From the NCBI RefSeq assembly GCF_023716485.1, contig NZ_CP092418.1:851001-915000 (forward strand): a DNA stretch of 64,000 bases, in the 5' to 3' direction. The notes under the pieces were generated by a model that was not told where the DNA came from, made no database searches, and saw only the letters and a program-made list of their open reading frames with translations. Below are positions 34,337 to 44,188 of this stretch, piece after piece. How positions within the stretch are numbered: the stretch's first letter is position 1; every line of letters begins with the position of its first letter. Origin of the DNA: Microbulbifer variabilis (GTDB lineage: Bacteria; Pseudomonadota; Gammaproteobacteria; Pseudomonadales; Cellvibrionaceae). The position numbers were made by a program, and so were the translations under genes.

Positions 34337-36118
34337 TTATCGGATACCACACATGCCTTTTTTCAGCAGCGGTGAGATAACTATCATCAATGCACCGACA
34401 CCCAGGCCCCACCACATCAGATACTCATACAGGTTGGTATAAGTCGCCAGAGTGGAGGCGAGATCAGTTGCTCCATCCTGGGGAACAGCTGCCATCTTAC
34501 CGATACGGGTTGCAACGGTTTCTGACAGGGCTGTTGCCAGGAACCAAGTGCCCATACTCACACTGACCACTTTGCCAATGGACAGCTTGGTCACGGCGGA
34601 CAGACCAACAGGGGAGAGGCACAGCTCACCAGAGGTGTGCAACAGGTAGGCGAGCACCAGCCAGATCATTGCTACTTTACCGGCCTCTGTGGGGTATGCA
34701 GCACCTAGCACCAAGGCGCCGAAGCCCAAGCCAGCTTGGATAATGCCCAAACCGAATTTCACCGGTGTACTTGGCTCCCATCCGCGCTTGCCCAGCCAAA
34801 CCCACAGGGTGGCGAAGGGAATGGCCAGCAGCATGATAAAGCCTGCGTTGAGTGAGCCAAACATGGAGGCGCGTACTTCACCGTCGCCGATGGAGCGGTC
34901 CAGTACACGGTCTGCATACAGGGTCATAGAACCTGCGGACTGTTCGAACAATGCCCAGAAGACGATAGTAGAGGTAATAAGGACCATCAGTACAACGGTG
35001 CGTGAGAACTCCTCACTATAGTGGCGGACAAAGCCGTAACCAATAAAGGCTACCAGAGCCAGCAACATGCCGCCCAACCACAGGTCGTCGCCATTGAAGG
35101 CCCAAATCAGGCCAAGGCCGGCAGACAGAGCGGCCATACCAATGGCGACAACATCTTTACTCTTATTGTCTTTGTACAGCATGGAGAACAGGATCAGGCC
35201 GACGATTGCGACGATCAAGAGGCTGTTCTGAGCCAGGTGCACCATGGGCTCACTCTGTACCAGGTACCAAACCAAACCAAGAGACAGGATGGCGCCGAGG
35301 TAAACAGCCCACTCTTTATTGATCGGACCAAGCGCCTTTTCTTTCAGTACTTCCGGACGGCTCGGTTCTGCCAGGCCGTCAAGGTACTTTTGGCCCCAAA
35401 CAAAGGTGATCAGGCCGAAGACCATACCGATACCGGCAAGACCAAATCCATAGCCCCAACCGTAAGTTTCTCCCAGCCAACCGCACAGCAGGGTAGCAAT
35501 AAAGGAGCCTACGTTGATGCCCATATAAAAGATGGTAAAGCCGGCATCGCGGCGGGAATCATTTTTCGGATAGAGTTGGCCGACAATGGTGGAAATATTG
35601 GGCTTTAAGAAGCCGACTCCCACGGTGATCAGTGCCAGGGCCATAAAGAAGACTTTGAGGGCCACCACATCCTGAATAATTACGTTTTCAGTCAGGGTGG
35701 TCCCTGCCGCAATCACGCTGCCATCATTCAAAGTAATGGCTTCTGAAAGAACTGTACCTGCCGCATAGGAGATAGCCTGATGGCCTTCCACAGCCATTAA
35801 CAAGTGGCCTAGACACAGCAGTACACCGCCAAATAGTACGGCCTTGCGCATACCCAGGTAGCGGTCAGCCAGTAGGCCACCGATCAGGGGCAGGGCGTAT
35901 ACCAAGCCAGCATAGGCGCCGAGTACGTCGTAACCCGCGCTATCGGTAAAAAGGTGATACTTGGTGAGGTAGAGTAGGAGCAAGTACTTCATCCCATAGA
36001 AGGAGAATCGCTCCCACAGCTCTGTAGCAAAACAGATATAGAGCCCTTTCGGGTGGCCGAGCAATTCGCCCGAGCTCGGAGAGGCCGCCGTTGTGACGTC
36101 CGCGACATTAGAAGACAT
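34337..36118 (-). CDS. POT/PTR2-family proton-dependent peptide transporter
   Basis: From ATG 36118 (AGAGGA upstream) the protein has 593 residues and about 14 membrane helices. The family motif ExxER appears as ELWERFSFYGMKYLLLLYL, and the PTR2 signature is in FTIFYMGINVGSFIATLLCGWLGE. HTSGELCLSPVGLSAVTKL is the conserved C-terminal signature. It imports di- and tripeptides with protons. Between helices 3 and 4 there is an insert (ISYAAGTVLSEAITLNDGSVIAAGTTLTENVIIQDV), longer than in DtpA-type members. A second POT gene lies at 58104. An ATG 16 codons upstream is less likely. Confidence 0.95.
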   Translation of the reverse strand: MSSNVADVTTAASPSSGELLGHPKGLYICFATELWERFSFYGMKYLLLLYLTKYHLFTDSAGYDVLGAYAGLVYALPLIGGLLADRYLGMRKAVLFGGVLLCLGHLLMAVEGHQAISYAAGTVLSEAITLNDGSVIAAGTTLTENVIIQDVVALKVFFMALALITVGVGFLKPNISTIVGQLYPKNDSRRDAGFTIFYMGINVGSFIATLLCGWLGETYGWGYGFGLAGIGMVFGLITFVWGQKYLDGLAEPSRPEVLKEKALGPINKEWAVYLGAILSLGLVWYLVQSEPMVHLAQNSLLIVAIVGLILFSMLYKDNKSKDVVAIGMAALSAGLGLIWAFNGDDLWLGGMLLALVAFIGYGFVRHYSEEFSRTVVLMVLITSTIVFWALFEQSAGSMTLYADRVLDRSIGDGEVRASMFGSLNAGFIMLLAIPFATLWVWLGKRGWEPSTPVKFGLGIIQAGLGFGALVLGAAYPTEAGKVAMIWLVLAYLLHTSGELCLSPVGLSAVTKLSIGKVVSVSMGTWFLATALSETVATRIGKMAAVPQDGATDLASTLATYTNLYEYLMWWGLGVGALMIVISPLLKKGMCGIR

Positions 36119-36358
36119 AGAAGTTCCTCTGTCTGAAATAGTTATTGGGGAACCTCCGCTAGCCACTCTCCCGGATAAGGGGCGGGATTCATTGGGCTGC
36201 TTCCAGAGCTTCCAGTACAGCCGACAGAGTTTACCAGCTGTCTAAATTACAGGCGAACCGTTGTGGAACAATTTAGAGAAATGGTAATCAGGTGCTTCCA
36301 TTGCAGCGTGATAAGTGGTAAATCCTGCGTAACATGGAATTTTAAGGGGAAAATAACA

Positions 36359-37492
36359 ATGAAAACCCTATTGCTGCTAAGTCTGCTCCTGTTCTTGAGT
36401 GCATGTGCGAGGCTACCGTCTGGTCATATTCAGCCAATTGACTTGGAAGATGCCTTGAGCGGTGAGGCTTTGCTGGGCAGAACGGTCTCCATGGAGGAGT
36501 TGCCGCAAGAAGATCTTCTGGGGTTAGACCCAGAGATACGCGCTTATTTGAAAGAGTTAGCTCCAAATGCCAGCCCGCAAAGTCGTTTGGCAGCCCTGAT
36601 ACGGGCCTTTGAGCTGCGCGACTTCACTGTGGAGTATGATGAAAGCGCTACCTTAACAGCCATGGAAACCTATCGGCTGGCACGGGGTAACTGCTTAGCC
36701 TTCACTCTGATGATGGTGGCGATGGCCAGGGAATTAGGGGCTGAGGCTTCCTTCAATCAGGTAGAAGTGCCTCCCGTCTGGAGCCACGATGAGGCTGAGA
36801 CCTTCGTCGTTTACAGACATGTGAATATGGTATCGGAAAGCTCCCGCGGTCGTCGTGTAGTCGACTTCAACCTTGCCGTTTATGACCCTGCTTACGATCA
36901 GCACATCCTGGATGACACGACGGTTTTTGCTCTCTTCTACAGTAATCGCGGAGTTGAGTTGATGCGTGAAGGGGAGAGAGAGCAAGCCTTTTTATATCTG
37001 CGCAAGGCTCTGGAGCTGCGTCCACAAAGGAGTGATTTATGGGCCAACTTGGGAGCCTTGTACAGCCACTTCGGTTTTCTAACCGAGGCGCAGCAAAGTT
37101 ACCAGCAAGCCTTACATTTAAAAAGCAGCAACCTCGTTGCAATCAGCAATCTGGAGCGTCTCTACCGATACAACGGCCAGCAAGCACTTGCCGATGAATA
37201 CGCCAAGCGTGCCCGCTACCACCGGGGACGTAATCCCTATTATCTCTTCTACCAGGCACGGGAGGCCTATGAGCAGGGGGACTTCAAGCGGGCCGAACGC
37301 CGCTTGCGCAGAGCTGTATCGCATTATGAGGGTGATCATCGCTTCCACTTTCTGCTCGGGTTGGCCAGATATCAGCTTGGGGAAATGGCGGCATCAAGGG
37401 AGAGCTTTGAAGAGGCCTTCTCGTTGGTGACTAGTCCCTCAACAGTCAACGCCTATCAGCGAAAATTGCATCTGATAATGCAGAGTGAGTGA
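36359..37492 (+). CDS. Lipoprotein with transglutaminase-like domain and TPR repeats
   Basis: From ATG 36359 (AAGGGGA upstream) the product has 377 residues. The lipobox LSAC gives Cys16, so it is a lipoprotein. Residues about 90-190 resemble a transglutaminase-like fold, with the candidate nucleophile Cys in ARGNCLAFTLMMVAMARELG and His in YRHVNMV followed by an Asp-containing VVDFN. At least two clear TPRs (RGVELMREGEREQAFLYLRKALELRP and LGALYSHFGFLTEAQQSYQQALHL) and further ones follow. Such proteins may process or bind peptides or peptidoglycan at the envelope. Function not established. Divergent from the POT transporter. Confidence 0.85.
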   Translation: MKTLLLLSLLLFLSACARLPSGHIQPIDLEDALSGEALLGRTVSMEELPQEDLLGLDPEIRAYLKELAPNASPQSRLAALIRAFELRDFTVEYDESATLTAMETYRLARGNCLAFTLMMVAMARELGAEASFNQVEVPPVWSHDEAETFVVYRHVNMVSESSRGRRVVDFNLAVYDPAYDQHILDDTTVFALFYSNRGVELMREGEREQAFLYLRKALELRPQRSDLWANLGALYSHFGFLTEAQQSYQQALHLKSSNLVAISNLERLYRYNGQQALADEYAKRARYHRGRNPYYLFYQAREAYEQGDFKRAERRLRRAVSHYEGDHRFHFLLGLARYQLGEMAASRESFEEAFSLVTSPSTVNAYQRKLHLIMQSE

Positions 37493-37565
37493 GGGTTTTT
37501 GTTACTTGTAATTAAGTGTTAAGTACAAGGGCGTACTAAAATTCAATGCTAAATTGCTAAATAAA

Positions 37566-37596
37566 GAAAGGGGCCAGATTGGCCCCTTTCTTATTT
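37566..37596. terminator. Bidirectional terminator between TPR lipoprotein and TonB receptor 1
   Basis: GAAAGGGGCC pairs with GGCCCCTTTC around a five-base loop, with T-rich sequence on the plus side and A-rich on the other, so both convergent genes (ending at 37492 and 37619) can end here. Confidence 0.88.
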
Positions 37597-37618
37597 ATTG
37601 ACTTGCGAGATTCGCTAA

Positions 37619-40330
37619 TTAGAACTGGTAAGTAACACCAGCCCAGGCATAGCGGCCCTGATAGTCGTAAGTGGCGTTCCAGTTGCTACCAGAAGTAGTG
37701 GCTGGCTCACGGTCAGTTACGTTATCAATACCGGCAGTCAAACGCATAGCCTCGTTCACATCCCAGCCGGCCTTCAGGTTCAGGTAGGTGTGAGAAGGCA
37801 TGTCCAGATAAGGGCTGTGACCGTCGCCAATATACTGAACGTCAGCACCGAAGTCCCAGTTATCGGCATACCAGGTTGCACTGGCAAGGCCACGCCACTT
37901 GGTGTATGCATCACCAGTTGTACCAATGTAATCTACGTTATCTGTAGTTTGTTTGGTTTGGGAGTCGTATACATCGTACTCAAGCAAGTGTGTTGCTTGA
38001 GCACGCAAAGCCAGCTTGCCAGTATCGTAGTGGAAGTTCTGGACGATATCGATATCTATACCACTGGTATTGATTTCGCCAATATTCTGCAGAGAGCCTT
38101 CCAGGTGGACAATTTGACCGGTGCTATCACGTCGTACCAGATCTTCGCTACATGCAGCGGCTATACCTGAGCGATAGCAGTCATCAAGCAGCTGTTGGAG
38201 ATCTGTAGAGGTGATTGCATCTTTGATCTCTACATTGAAGTAGTCCAAAGTAATGGACAAATCTTCAGTAAAGGCCGGAGTCCAGACAACACCTGCGGTA
38301 AAGCTGGTAGATTCTTCCGGCTGTAGGTCCTGATTTCCGCCGATATTGGTAGCGATCTGGTTACCTGCCTGTAGGAAGCTGGAACTGAGATCGCCGCAGT
38401 GGTCTCCTTGTCCCTTAGTGTTGCTTTTACTGGTGTCACAGGGGTCAATTAGAGTTTCGTAGCTTTGTGCGGTGCCGCTATAAAGTTCATAAATGCCCGG
38501 TGCACGGAAGGCCGTGGACAAGCTGGAACGGAAGCGCAGATTTTCAGTTGGTGCATAAACTGCGCCTAACTTGTAGGTTGCTTGACCACCAAAAGTATCG
38601 TAGTCAGAGTAACGCACAGCTGCATCAACAGATAATTCGTCTGCGTACTTAGCACCAGATAAGATCGGCAGGTTGAACTCAGCAAATACCTCGGTAACTG
38701 CAAAGTCGCCAGAAGTAGCATCCTGCTGATTGCTGTAGGTCGCGCCACTTTGGGTTTCAGCACTTGGATTGAACTCACCAGATTCTTTACGGTATTCAAT
38801 GCCACTAGCAAAACCTAAAGCACCACCTTGAAATTGAATTGCTTCAATATCACCAGTTAAGCTGGCGCCAAAATTGAGCATTTCATATTCATTATCTTCA
38901 CGGTCGGTGTAGCTGATGTAATCGATGACTTCATCACTCATTCCACCGAGGAGCTGAATATTTTCTTCAGCAATACCGCTCGTGCCATCAAGGATCTGCT
39001 GCATCAGCGTTTTATTGATGGAGTTACCAACAGTATTCTCCCCTTCGTTCTTGCCGTAGCTCACGAAAGTATCCCAGCCCCAGCCATTAGCTAGGTCGCC
39101 GCGAAGGCCGCCAAGAATACGATAGGTTTCTGTCTGCTGTTCAGAGTCTCGGGTGCCACCTGCAACCGGACGCAAGCGAACATCGGTTAGTCCTGCTTGC
39201 CAAGAGTCACCATGAGATGCCTCCGGTTCACTAGGCTCCAGATCTTTCGGGCTGCCCTGAGACTTCCACTCAGCAAGCGCGGCGTTATAGGCGGCCAATT
39301 CAATTTGATAGGCGTCCTCAGCTTCCTGCCAAGCATCAGCAAGTTGGGCCTGAACTTCGGCAGGTAAGTTATCAGAAGTTATTTTTAGCCCATTGCTATT
39401 GTACATGGGCTGGGCTGCCAGCTGCTGATTGGTAGTCTTGCTGGTATAGGAACCCTCACCATAAAATTCAATTGCATCTGTAATGGAGAAGGTACCGCTG
39501 CCAGTAAAACTGGTGCGCTCCATGGCTCCGGATAGCCACATGTACTGGCCGATATCATAGTAGGAGAAGGCCCCTAATGTCTTCCCATCACTATCTACAC
39601 CAAATTTACCATAGTCGGTATAGATGTTGCCGGTTGGTGACATGGAGCTTTCTAATCCAGCCCAGTCACGGTCTTTAAATGTGATTTCATCGCGTTTGCT
39701 ATGGGTAATGTTACCGATAAATTGCCCGCGATCGAATTCTTTACCGAAGGTAATAGACAGCTCACCATTCTCACCGCCGCCGGCTTCAGTGGCACCTGCA
39801 CGGGCGTTAATGCGAACACCGTCGAAAGAATCTTTTAGAACAACGTTGATTACACCGGCAACCGCATCAGAGCCGTATACAGCGGAGGCTCCGTCGGTAA
39901 GAACTTCGATGCGGTCGATCATATCAACCGGGATATTGTTCATATCTACGGCAGAAGCGACACCAGAGCTAGAAGATACGAAACGGCGACCATTAACCAG
40001 CACTAGGGTACGGGCAGAACCCAGGTTACGCAGGTCCACAAATGACAGACCAGCACCACCGTTGTTGTCGTTGGCATTGATACCTGTTGTTCCCATGGAT
40101 GGCAGCTGGTTGAGCAGCTCATCAATGGTGCCTACACCAGAGCGCTGGATAGCTTCAGAGTCAACCAGGGTAATGGGGCCGGTAGTGGATAGTGGGTCAC
40201 GAGCAATGCGGGAACCAGTAACAACTACTTCCTCAACCTCTGGTCCGGGAATAGATTCCTGGGCGAAAACGCCAGAGCTGGCGATGGTGCCCAGTGCTGC
40301 AATGGCAACGCTCAGTTTGGTCTTGATCAT
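37619..40330 (-). CDS. TonB-dependent receptor 1
   Basis: A 903-residue outer-membrane receptor. Signal peptide to about residue 23 (VFAQ), a short TonB-box-like EEVVVTGSR (33-41), the plug domain (about 48-170, with VDLRNLGSARTLVLVNGRRF and VEVLTDGASAVYGSDAVAGVINVVL-like text) and a 22-strand barrel ending in an aromatic final residue (GVTYQF). Two Cys pairs (DPCDTS...DHCGD; DDCYRSGIAAACSED) lie in loops. An unusual Ala/Glu/Gln-rich insert covers about residues 322-376. Substrate unknown. Position between a POT peptide transporter and sister receptors hints at peptides or another polymer fragment. It has no STN domain, so it should not signal. AAGG precedes ATG 40330. Confidence 0.93.
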   Translation of the reverse strand: MIKTKLSVAIAALGTIASSGVFAQESIPGPEVEEVVVTGSRIARDPLSTTGPITLVDSEAIQRSGVGTIDELLNQLPSMGTTGINANDNNGGAGLSFVDLRNLGSARTLVLVNGRRFVSSSSGVASAVDMNNIPVDMIDRIEVLTDGASAVYGSDAVAGVINVVLKDSFDGVRINARAGATEAGGGENGELSITFGKEFDRGQFIGNITHSKRDEITFKDRDWAGLESSMSPTGNIYTDYGKFGVDSDGKTLGAFSYYDIGQYMWLSGAMERTSFTGSGTFSITDAIEFYGEGSYTSKTTNQQLAAQPMYNSNGLKITSDNLPAEVQAQLADAWQEAEDAYQIELAAYNAALAEWKSQGSPKDLEPSEPEASHGDSWQAGLTDVRLRPVAGGTRDSEQQTETYRILGGLRGDLANGWGWDTFVSYGKNEGENTVGNSINKTLMQQILDGTSGIAEENIQLLGGMSDEVIDYISYTDREDNEYEMLNFGASLTGDIEAIQFQGGALGFASGIEYRKESGEFNPSAETQSGATYSNQQDATSGDFAVTEVFAEFNLPILSGAKYADELSVDAAVRYSDYDTFGGQATYKLGAVYAPTENLRFRSSLSTAFRAPGIYELYSGTAQSYETLIDPCDTSKSNTKGQGDHCGDLSSSFLQAGNQIATNIGGNQDLQPEESTSFTAGVVWTPAFTEDLSITLDYFNVEIKDAITSTDLQQLLDDCYRSGIAAACSEDLVRRDSTGQIVHLEGSLQNIGEINTSGIDIDIVQNFHYDTGKLALRAQATHLLEYDVYDSQTKQTTDNVDYIGTTGDAYTKWRGLASATWYADNWDFGADVQYIGDGHSPYLDMPSHTYLNLKAGWDVNEAMRLTAGIDNVTDREPATTSGSNWNATYDYQGRYAWAGVTYQF

Positions 40331-40857
40331 AGTGGAACCTTTTTATACTTAAGGTGCTTTTATGGCTATAAGTTTTAATTAAGATAACCTGTCAAATATG
40401 ACTTTAAATGAAAATCCTGCAATATGGAACTATTGTGACAGCTTACTAGTCCGATTTAGCATGAATTGACAGCATCAGCCACTGATCATTTTGGCTGAAT
40501 TTTGATCTTGTTAGGCTCGATATATCGCTTTGTGGTTGTTTTTTGTAAGTTCGTTGCTCTCCCTGGCTTATCGCTAATAAATTAATTTTTTTAAGATTAA
40601 TCTTGACCAGCCAGATGTAAGTCATGTTTGTGTAAGTACATTACATTGTTAATTGAGGTTGGCAGGTGGCTAGCTAAGTTCTGTTTTGTTCAGTTAGTGG
40701 GTTTAGGGAGGGGGCTTTCATCTAGATGAGTGGTGATGCAGCAGTTTACTAGTTGAGTGGCTAACTGGTACATGTGGAAAAAAAAAGCCCCGCAAAAGCG
40801 GGGCTTTTCATCTAAGCCTTGGGGGCTTAGTACTAACTGTACACAGTTATCAGGAAA
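40331..40857. promoter_or_regulatory. Region between TonB receptors 1 and 2, with a likely promoter of receptor 1
   Basis: A 527-base AT-rich gap without a gene. On the minus strand TTGACA (40390-40395) and TTATAG (40366-40371) are 18 bases apart and would start a leader of about 30 bases before receptor 1's ATG. The other end (40781-40808) holds the terminator of receptor 2. No operator was recognised, although the room between the two elements leaves space for one. Confidence 0.5.
40781..40808 (-). terminator. Terminator of TonB receptor 2
   Basis: Stem AAAAGCCCCGC (40783-40793) / GCGGGGCTTTT (40798-40808) with a four-base loop. The minus strand continues in a long T-run. It lies about 50 bases beyond the receptor 2 stop. 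Confidence 0.9.
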
Positions 40858-43851
40858 TTAGAATTCCTGAGAGAGGCGCAGATAGTAGGAACGGCCGAAC
40901 AAGCGGTAGACGGAGGGGTCAGTGCTTGCGTTGAAGCCTGCATCAATATACGGAGGTTCTTCGTTGGTCAGGTTAGTGATACCGAAAGAAACGCGTGTAT
41001 TAGTTTGGGAGAAGTTATACGAAGCCGCTAAGTCGTGATACAGCTGGTAGTCAATTTTCTGGGTGTAATCAGAGTATGAAGCATCCGCTTTAATACCGCT
41101 GATGTATTCACCTAGATAAGAGACTGAAAGGTCATTCCAGTACCAGTTTACGGCATAGTTAGCTTTGTCTTCTGCGTAGGTCTCTGAATCGGAGTTCATT
41201 GTACCAACGTAGTCTTCGGTATCTGCTCCAGCAAAGGCCACACGGCTGTTTTCCAGCTGGCGAACCCACAGTAAAGAGGTTTCGAAGCGGCCAAAGTCTG
41301 TATCGAAGCCGTAGCGAATCTCAGTATCTACACCCTTTGCAGTCAGAGAGGCCACATTGAGGTAGGTATCTTCAAGGTATGCAATGCTGTAATCATTATT
41401 GCGGACAATCAATGAGCAAGCATCGGAGTTTCCGTTCTGATAGCAATCATCCAGAATGAACTGAGCGCCAAGATTATCGATCATGTCGTCGAGTTCGGTC
41501 TGCCAGTAATCCAGGGTAAGAGACATATCACCGTAGGGGAGTTCAGGCGTCCATACAAAACCAACGGTAAATGTATCACCAGTTTCTGGATCGAGGTTCT
41601 CGTTGCCACCTACACGCGCCAGTACTTGAGTGTCAGTCTGAGGTGCGGTTTGGGCACAGCCGGGAGACTTACCAACATTGGCAGAGTTACAAGGGTCATC
41701 ATATGAGGGGAAGGAGTCGGTTACGCCGCGGTAGAGTTCTATGATACTTGGAGCACGGAATACTTCACCCTGAGTGGCTCGGAATTTTAGACCATCGATA
41801 ATCTGAGCTTCCAGGCCAACTTGATAAACAGTGTTAGCGCCGAAGGTGCTGTAGTCATCCCAGCGAACCCCTAAGGTCATGTCGAGAGACTGAGTACCAT
41901 TGTCGTACAGAGGGGCAAAGAATTCTGCAAACAAGGAGTTAACATTGTAACCACCTTCAGTTCCGGCCCCAGTATTACCTGTTACTTCATCAGCTACTTT
42001 CGCTGAATCTGGCTGGTAGGCGTAATGTTCGCGACGATACTCATAACCAAATGCGGAGCCCAAGGTACCTGCTGGCAGTTCGAACAAATCGCCAGTAATT
42101 GAGGCCATGAATTGATCTTGCTCGGTAGTGGTCTTGTCGACGACTACAGTGCCCACATACGCTAGCATCTCGTCAGTGAGTGAGCCAGCACCACCAAACA
42201 AATCGATTGGTACACAGCCCTCAATCAGAGTTTGTGGGTTGTTAATATCTGTATAGCATTCTGGAGTCCCATCTCCGTCAAGGTCGGCGGAAGGACCCAT
42301 TGCTTTAGATAGATTAGGCCCATAAAACTGACCAAAATCCTGATCTGATCGTTGGCGGTATCCCTTGTTGTAGCTAACTTCCCAGTCCCACTCTTGGATA
42401 GAGCCGGTCAGGCCAGCGATGGCTTGGAATTGAGAAATTTCCTGCTCGAAACGACGGTCGGATTCAACTACCCGGCGGCGAGCATCGATAATGGGCATGT
42501 CAAAAGGATTGTAAAAGTTATCCTCAGAGATTCCGATATAGGATGAGGCTTCAACCTCACGGCCGGCACTTTGGTCGTCAGTGTAAACCCAGTTTGGATC
42601 GTCATCGGTACCAACATTCACTTCGCGAAGTGGGTTTCCGGTGAGAGGGTCAACTAGAGTATAGAAGCCATTGTAGCCTGGATCGCCGCCTGAAGCGTAA
42701 GGTTGAGGAGCAAGCTGCTGTGCTGAAGTGCGTAGATTTGCGCGGAACTCAGAGTAGAACTTGACGTTATCTGTAAGATCGAAGTTAGCTTCAGTAAAGA
42801 TATTCACTCGCTCATAAGGAGTCTGAATATAGTTTACCGGGGCATAATTATAGCTACGGCCGTCAAACTCAACGACGCCATTGCCCGCATTCATAAATAC
42901 GTCGGCATGATCAAAGGTAGGATTACCTTGGGAGGCTACAAACTTGCTGTTTGCAACAAGATCGCCATCATCGTTAGTTATGTAATTAATATTTCCTGCG
43001 TGATCCACTAATCGAGCTGTATTAGCGGTACCATCCCCATTGAGGTCAAAGAATCTCTGAGTCAAATTGCCTCGCTGCAGGCGACCTTCAGGGATACGGG
43101 AGGAGCCAAGGGGGAAGCCACTGGTTGCCCCATTTGCCTCAAACTCGTCACCATCCAGAATGTAGTATGAATTCTGGAAGTAATCCCAGGGTACATCTGA
43201 CTGGTAAATTTCTTTCTGCTTAACGTACTCAGCCCCGAAGACTACGTTGCCGCCATCAAATGACTTGCCGGCAAGGAAGCTAAAGGACTGCTGACCACCA
43301 GCATCAGCTTCAAATGAGTCAGAGGACTGAATGTCGAGTTGAACCCCTTCAAAGTCCTTTTTGGTGATAATGTTGACAACACCGGCAACGGCGTCAGCGC
43401 CATAGGCTGCAGATGCACCATCTTTGAGGATTTCAACACGCTCGATCATCGCCGCAGGGATGGTTTGGTAGTCACCACCATCAACGGTGCGCTTGCCATT
43501 AACCAGGGTTAAAGTGCGAACTACGCCCAGGCCTCTCAGGTCAACGTTTACTGCACCAGAACCGCCATTGTTAGTGGTAGTACCAATTGGGGAGCCAGAC
43601 ATGGCGGGCAAGCGTTGTAGCAGGTCGCCAACGTCAGTAATGCCGGTAGCCTGCATATCTTCTGCAGTAAGTACAGTAACCGGGCTGGAGCTGTCCAGGT
43701 CAGCACGCTTAATGCGCGATCCGGTTACGATTACTTCTTCTACCATTTCCGCGTCTTCTTGGGCGAAAGCTGGCATAGTCGGAACCATGATCGCTGCCAC
43801 GGTGAGGCCCAGCGCCCCTTTTACGGCTGCGGATAGGAGGTTCTTTTTCAT
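40858..43851 (-). CDS. TonB-dependent receptor 2
   Basis: From ATG 43851 (AGAGGATTGACA upstream) the protein has 997 residues. Signal peptide MKKNLLSAAVKGALGLTVAAIM...AFAQ, TonB-box-like EEVIVTGSR, plug domain (VDLRGLGVVRTLTLVNGKRTVDGG, VEILKDGASAAYGADAVAGVVNIITKKDFEG), then the barrel ending in YLRLSQEF. Cysteine pairs (CNSANVGKSPGC; DDCYQNGNSDAC; CYTDINNPQTLIEGC) suggest disulfides in extracellular loops. A calcium-like loop, DLDGDGTPE, is also present. Same subfamily as receptor 1 but longer loops. No STN domain. The substrate is unknown. An ATG 25 codons upstream is not preferred because it precedes the signal peptide. Confidence 0.93.
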   Translation of the reverse strand: MKKNLLSAAVKGALGLTVAAIMVPTMPAFAQEDAEMVEEVIVTGSRIKRADLDSSSPVTVLTAEDMQATGITDVGDLLQRLPAMSGSPIGTTTNNGGSGAVNVDLRGLGVVRTLTLVNGKRTVDGGDYQTIPAAMIERVEILKDGASAAYGADAVAGVVNIITKKDFEGVQLDIQSSDSFEADAGGQQSFSFLAGKSFDGGNVVFGAEYVKQKEIYQSDVPWDYFQNSYYILDGDEFEANGATSGFPLGSSRIPEGRLQRGNLTQRFFDLNGDGTANTARLVDHAGNINYITNDDGDLVANSKFVASQGNPTFDHADVFMNAGNGVVEFDGRSYNYAPVNYIQTPYERVNIFTEANFDLTDNVKFYSEFRANLRTSAQQLAPQPYASGGDPGYNGFYTLVDPLTGNPLREVNVGTDDDPNWVYTDDQSAGREVEASSYIGISEDNFYNPFDMPIIDARRRVVESDRRFEQEISQFQAIAGLTGSIQEWDWEVSYNKGYRQRSDQDFGQFYGPNLSKAMGPSADLDGDGTPECYTDINNPQTLIEGCVPIDLFGGAGSLTDEMLAYVGTVVVDKTTTEQDQFMASITGDLFELPAGTLGSAFGYEYRREHYAYQPDSAKVADEVTGNTGAGTEGGYNVNSLFAEFFAPLYDNGTQSLDMTLGVRWDDYSTFGANTVYQVGLEAQIIDGLKFRATQGEVFRAPSIIELYRGVTDSFPSYDDPCNSANVGKSPGCAQTAPQTDTQVLARVGGNENLDPETGDTFTVGFVWTPELPYGDMSLTLDYWQTELDDMIDNLGAQFILDDCYQNGNSDACSLIVRNNDYSIAYLEDTYLNVASLTAKGVDTEIRYGFDTDFGRFETSLLWVRQLENSRVAFAGADTEDYVGTMNSDSETYAEDKANYAVNWYWNDLSVSYLGEYISGIKADASYSDYTQKIDYQLYHDLAASYNFSQTNTRVSFGITNLTNEEPPYIDAGFNASTDPSVYRLFGRSYYLRLSQEF

Positions 43852-44188
43852 TGTCAATCCTCTCTTGATCGTTGGATTTATAGTCTTTTGCCATGAATGG
43901 CGATCGTTAGAAACGGGTACCCCCAAGTAGCCGCTTCTCTCCCAACATACTCAAAGACGGTTGGCATCAAGAACCCCTCCATAAAAATCACATTTTTTTT
44001 CCAATAATTCGCAATGTCAGTTTTGCCAGGTTGTACGGGCGTTTTCAATTGACTTCAGCGAGAGAGGTAATCCGTATCTATGGGGGGATGTTGAAGCTAG
44101 ATGGAGGTTAAGTGCAGCTTTTTAGGGGGGTGAGATATGGACAGTTAGGAGGAGAGCGATTTTTTGTATGTAGGCTTGACTTGTTAGC
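43852..44188. other. Gap between TonB receptors 2 and 3
   Basis: A 337-base region that must contain the receptor 2 promoter. A CTGACA-like -35 (near 44018) is possible, but no matching -10 could be placed. No clear terminator for receptor 3 and no repeat was recognised. Confidence 0.3.

Noticed and set aside
39624..40352. Plus-strand frame opposite TonB receptor 1
   Set aside because: It is antisense to a real receptor with a signal peptide and plug domain, and its sequence is Ser/Thr/Pro-rich without any domain.
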